Source: Acetobacteraceae bacterium (GTDB lineage: Bacteria; Pseudomonadota; Alphaproteobacteria; Acetobacterales; Acetobacteraceae). From it: a DNA stretch of 10,426 bases. Location: the NCBI GenBank assembly GCA_947446625.1, contig CANFIE010000103.1, forward strand, positions 1 to 10,426, written 5' to 3'. The notes below the pieces were generated by a model that saw only the letters and a program-made list of their open reading frames with translations, was not told where the DNA came from and made no database searches. A program made the translations under genes and the position numbers. This document shows positions 7,492-10,426 of the stretch, in pieces; the stretch's first letter is position 1; every line of letters begins with the position of its first letter.

Positions 7492-7632
7492 ATGCGTAGC
7501 AGTGGTCTGCCTTCCAACTTGGTTCAACCTTTCGCGGTTGCCGTGCGGCCGGTACCGCTGGTGCTGCTGCGCCATGTGCTGCTGGCAGGCGCCTCGCTCT
7601 ACGCCATTGCGGTATCGGGTGAAGCGCAGGCG
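7492..7632 (+). other. Predicted signal peptide of the repeat protein
   Basis: It covers codons 1-47. It is longer than a standard Sec signal, with a polar N-terminal part (MRSSGLPSNLVQPF), an arginine at 19 and another at 27, a hydrophobic core and an A-x-A cleavage motif before LPSC. Long signals are common in autotransporters, but the extended N-region here does not look like the canonical ESPR. Confidence 0.65.
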
Positions 7633-10426
7633 CTTCCGTCCTGCTCTGGCAACATCATCTCCACCGCCTGCATCGGCCCGATAACGCCCAGCGGTACGAT
7701 GACCAGTTTTTCGGTCACCAACACCGGCGTTATCTATCAAGGCGATGGTGGTATCTACAACACCACCATCGGTCTCAATACTCTGTCCAATGCCGGCACC
7801 ATCGTCGGCACGCTATACCAGGGCATATACTCCACCCAAAGCATTGGGGCGCTGCTCAACACCGGCAGCATCTCGGGGTTTGGCGGAGGTATTTACCAAA
7901 ACGGTGGCAGCATTGGCACGCTGACCAATTCCGGCACTGTTGATGGTAACCAATACAAAGGCATCGACGTTTACGGCAACGCCCAGATCGGTGCCATCAA
8001 CAATGAGGCTTCCGGCAGCATCTCGAGCCTTCAATCAGGCGTGCAAATCTGGTCCGGCACAGTTGGCGCGCTGACCAACTCGGGCAATATTGCCAGCGCA
8101 ACCAACTACGGTGTCTATGTCGGCGATCAGGTCGGCGCCATCAACAATCTGGCTTCCGGCACCATCTCCGGCGCTTACTCGGGCGTGGAAATCTGGTCCG
8201 GCACGGTCGGCACCCTCACCAACTCCGGCATGATCACGGGCGCAACCTATTCCGGCGTTTATGTCGGCGGTCCCGTGGCCGAGTTGAACAATCTGGCCGG
8301 CGGCAGCATCTATGGCGGCCTCATCGGGGTGGCCAGCGGCTTCGGCAGCATCGCCAGCAACTTGGGCCTGCTGCGGAATGATGGCCAGATTGAGGGTGGC
8401 CTGGCAGGCATCGCCACGGCTGGCGGCATCGGCCAGATCACCATTGGCGCCAGCGGCGTTGTCGTCGGCGGCCTGGGCGGTGTGGCGGTGCTGTCGTCGG
8501 GCGGCCCGTTTGGCTCCATTGCTGCTTCGTATTACTATGTCTCGACTGGCGTCGGCAGCATTGGCAACCTGACCAATGCGGGCACCATCCTGGGCGGTAT
8601 TCACGGCGTCTACAATGAAGGGGTGATCGACACCCTTACCAATAGCGGCACCATCGCGGTTGTCACGCCTTCGACGATCTACCCGGCCCCTATCCTGGCG
8701 GGCCTGGCCAATGCGGGCAGCATTGGCACGCTGGTGAACAGCGGTGCCATGGGCGCCTATGGCGACACCCGCATCACCTACGGCTTGTGGAACGACAGCA
8801 CCGGCTCCATCACCGCCATCTACAACAGTGGCACCATCGGCGCCGCCGCCTCGGGTAGCGTGGTTGCGGGCCTGGCCAATGCCGGCAGCATCGGCTTGCT
8901 GAGCAACACCGGCACCATCATCGCCATGGGATACGGTGTTATCGCGCTCGGCGGCAGCATCGGCCTGCTGCAGAACGACGGCATCATCTACAGCGCCGCA
9001 AGCGGCTACGGGATTAGCGTTGCCGACTACGCCAGCATCGGTACCCTCAGCAACACCGGGGTTATTGTCGCCGCTTCCAGCATTACCGCGATTTACGTTG
9101 GAACCTTCGGCAGCATCGGCACGCTCACCAACAGCGGCACTATCATCGCCGGCGATTACGGCGTTGGTAACAGTGGTACTATCGGGCTGGTCAACAATAG
9201 CGGCACCATCGCTGGTTTAAGCAATACCGGGTTGTGGAACCGTGGCTCCATCGGCACCCTCACCAATAGCGGCCTTATCTACGGCGGCGCCACCGGCGTT
9301 TATGTCGCAAGCACAGGCAGCATCGGCACGCTGAGCAACAGCGGCACCATCATTGGCAATAGTGGCTACGGCATTGACCATCGTGGCAGCATTGGCCTGC
9401 TGACCAATAGCGGGCTGATCCGGGGCGCTTCTTCCGGCATTGAGGTGGCTGGCAGCATTGGCGTGCTGAGCAATACCGGAACCATCATCGGCCAGTACTA
9501 CAGCGGCATTGCTGTTTACAACAATGGGGGCCTCGCGGGCTCCATCGGCGTGCTGGACAATGCCGGCCTCATCAGCGGCCCCGAGTATGGCGTTTGGGTG
9601 GGCGACGCTGGCGCTGTCATCGACACGTTGACCAATAGCGGCACCATCCAGGGCTACCAACCCGGCAAGGGCAGCAATGCCCTGGGTTATGGTGTCAACC
9701 TGGAACTGTCCGGCAGCATCGGCCTGTTGCAGAACACCAGCACCGGCCTGATCACCGGTGGCCTAGGCGGTGTCAACGTCAATGGCGGCAGCATCGGCCT
9801 GCTGGACAACAGCGGCACCATCACCGGCGGCACCATCGGCATCTTCAACGCCGGCACCATCACGGGAGGCACCACGCCGGTTACCATCGTTGGCTCCATC
9901 GGCGCGCTCACCAACTCCGGCGTCATCAGCGGCGGGCAGACCGGCATCCTCAACATGGGTGTGATGGGCCCGCTGGTGAACAGCGGTACCATCACGGGCG
10001 GCCTTTATGCGCTGAACAGCAGCGGCCCCTTCGCCACCATCGGCCCCATCACCAATAGCGGCGTCATCAACGGCAATGTGCTGGTGGGCAACCAGGACGT
10101 CTCCATCCTGGGCGGCAGCGGCAGCAGCTTCGGCACCATCATGGGCGGCAGCGTCGTCATCACTGACGGCAACCTGCTGTTCGGCGCCGGCAACCAGTTG
10201 CTGGCCAGCAACATCACGGTCAAGGGCGGTGCCGGCACGGTTACGCTGGGCGGCACGCTGCAGGCCAATATCCCCATCGCGATCAGCGGCAACCTGGTGC
10301 AGAACAGCGGCTCGCTGCTCATCCTGGGCATTAACGGCGCCAACCAGGGCCGGCTGAACGTGACGGGCACGGTCAACATGGCCAATGCCATGGTGCGCTT
10401 CCAGCCGCTCAACGGCTTCGCGCTCA
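7492..10426 (+). CDS. Secreted repeat protein, probable autotransporter passenger (3' truncated by window)
   Basis: The frame runs without a stop from ATG 7492 to the window end (978 complete codons), so the C-terminus is missing. ATG 7492 is the first start after an in-frame TAA at 7441-7443; a weak GTGGA lies upstream. Residues 1-47 form a long signal peptide: basic start, hydrophobic VPLVLLRHVLLAGASLYAIA, and a likely cleavage after AQA (45-47). Two cysteines (51 and 60) follow and could form a disulphide. Residues from about 93 to 863 are some 28 degenerate repeats of 20-35 residues, consensus GSIGxLxNSGTIxGxxxGVxV, expected to stack as a right-handed beta-helix on the cell surface. From about 864 the repeats give way to beta-rich sequence (GNLLFGAGNQLLASNITVKG, then GRLNVTGTVNMANAMVRF), which resembles the segment just before an autotransporter barrel. 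A type V autotransporter adhesin is the best reading. The barrel is not seen, so a two-partner secreted or other repeat protein remains possible. Confidence 0.92.
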   Translation, partial: MRSSGLPSNLVQPFAVAVRPVPLVLLRHVLLAGASLYAIAVSGEAQALPSCSGNIISTACIGPITPSGTMTSFSVTNTGVIYQGDGGIYNTTIGLNTLSNAGTIVGTLYQGIYSTQSIGALLNTGSISGFGGGIYQNGGSIGTLTNSGTVDGNQYKGIDVYGNAQIGAINNEASGSISSLQSGVQIWSGTVGALTNSGNIASATNYGVYVGDQVGAINNLASGTISGAYSGVEIWSGTVGTLTNSGMITGATYSGVYVGGPVAELNNLAGGSIYGGLIGVASGFGSIASNLGLLRNDGQIEGGLAGIATAGGIGQITIGASGVVVGGLGGVAVLSSGGPFGSIAASYYYVSTGVGSIGNLTNAGTILGGIHGVYNEGVIDTLTNSGTIAVVTPSTIYPAPILAGLANAGSIGTLVNSGAMGAYGDTRITYGLWNDSTGSITAIYNSGTIGAAASGSVVAGLANAGSIGLLSNTGTIIAMGYGVIALGGSIGLLQNDGIIYSAASGYGISVADYASIGTLSNTGVIVAASSITAIYVGTFGSIGTLTNSGTIIAGDYGVGNSGTIGLVNNSGTIAGLSNTGLWNRGSIGTLTNSGLIYGGATGVYVASTGSIGTLSNSGTIIGNSGYGIDHRGSIGLLTNSGLIRGASSGIEVAGSIGVLSNTGTIIGQYYSGIAVYNNGGLAGSIGVLDNAGLISGPEYGVWVGDAGAVIDTLTNSGTIQGYQPGKGSNALGYGVNLELSGSIGLLQNTSTGLITGGLGGVNVNGGSIGLLDNSGTITGGTIGIFNAGTITGGTTPVTIVGSIGALTNSGVISGGQTGILNMGVMGPLVNSGTITGGLYALNSSGPFATIGPITNSGVINGNVLVGNQDVSILGGSGSSFGTIMGGSVVITDGNLLFGAGNQLLASNITVKGGAGTVTLGGTLQANIPIAISGNLVQNSGSLLILGINGANQGRLNVTGTVNMANAMVRFQPLNGFAL
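7768..10080 (+). repeat. Tandem degenerate protein repeats encoding a beta-helix
   Basis: About 28 successive units carry variants of GSIGTLTNSGTIIG, with Asn-Ser/Thr-Gly turns at regular spacing and a following Gly-(V/I)-x-V strand. DNA copies such as ggcagcatcggcacgctg recur with changes, indicating expansion from a common unit followed by divergence. Unit length varies from about 13 to over 40 residues because of inserted loops, for example near 8660-8750 and 9640-9700. The strict periodicity also keeps antisense frames open here; these are not taken as genes. Confidence 0.85.

Noticed and set aside
8035..8604. Antisense open frame inside the repeat protein (similar at 9217-9660)
   Set aside because: Periodic repeat codons keep the complementary frame open. 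The Ala/Asp/Gly-rich product mirrors the repeat unit and has no start context.
7768..10080. CRISPR-like or DNA tandem repeat array
   Set aside because: Repeats are in-frame, variable in length and diverged at DNA level while conserved at protein level, as expected of a coding repeat.

Overview
The window is GC-rich, coding-dense DNA with strongly G/C-biased third codon positions. The FkbM and glycosyltransferase proteins resemble those of surface-polysaccharide clusters in Alphaproteobacteria, perhaps Acetobacteraceae. That placement is inferred from protein style alone. No ribosomal or tRNA gene is present to anchor it.

Layout. (i) Positions 1-388 hold no securely identifiable gene, only a weak minus-strand frame open to the left edge whose coding signal seems to switch frame. 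(ii) Positions 463-3646, plus strand: two methyltransferase genes. The first is a class I SAM-dependent methyltransferase with a C-terminal beta-sandwich-like domain. The second is a 612-residue fusion of two FkbM methyltransferase domains joined by a DUF4214 segment. (iii) Positions 3665-6583, minus strand, convergent with the methyltransferases after an 18-bp gap: a 972-residue protein with two GT4-type glycosyltransferase modules in tandem. Its start overlaps by one base the stop of an unrecognised upstream frame (6583-7290), which may be partly decayed. (iv) Positions 7291-7491: an AT-rich intergenic region with a near-consensus sigma70-type promoter, an 8-bp perfect inverted repeat beside its -35 element, and a pair of direct repeats. 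(v) Positions 7492-10426, plus strand, open at the right edge: a secreted protein of at least 978 residues with a signal peptide and roughly 28 degenerate repeats of the type G-S-I-G-x-L-x-N-S-G-T-I. It looks like the passenger of an autotransporter whose translocator barrel lies beyond the window.

The genes fit a cell-surface theme. The fused glycosyltransferases could build a glycan, the methyltransferases could modify or cap it, and the repeat protein would be an exported adhesin-like product. A direct functional link between the glycan genes and the repeat protein is inference. No transporter (Wzm/Wzt, Wzx/Wzy) or barrel domain is visible here.
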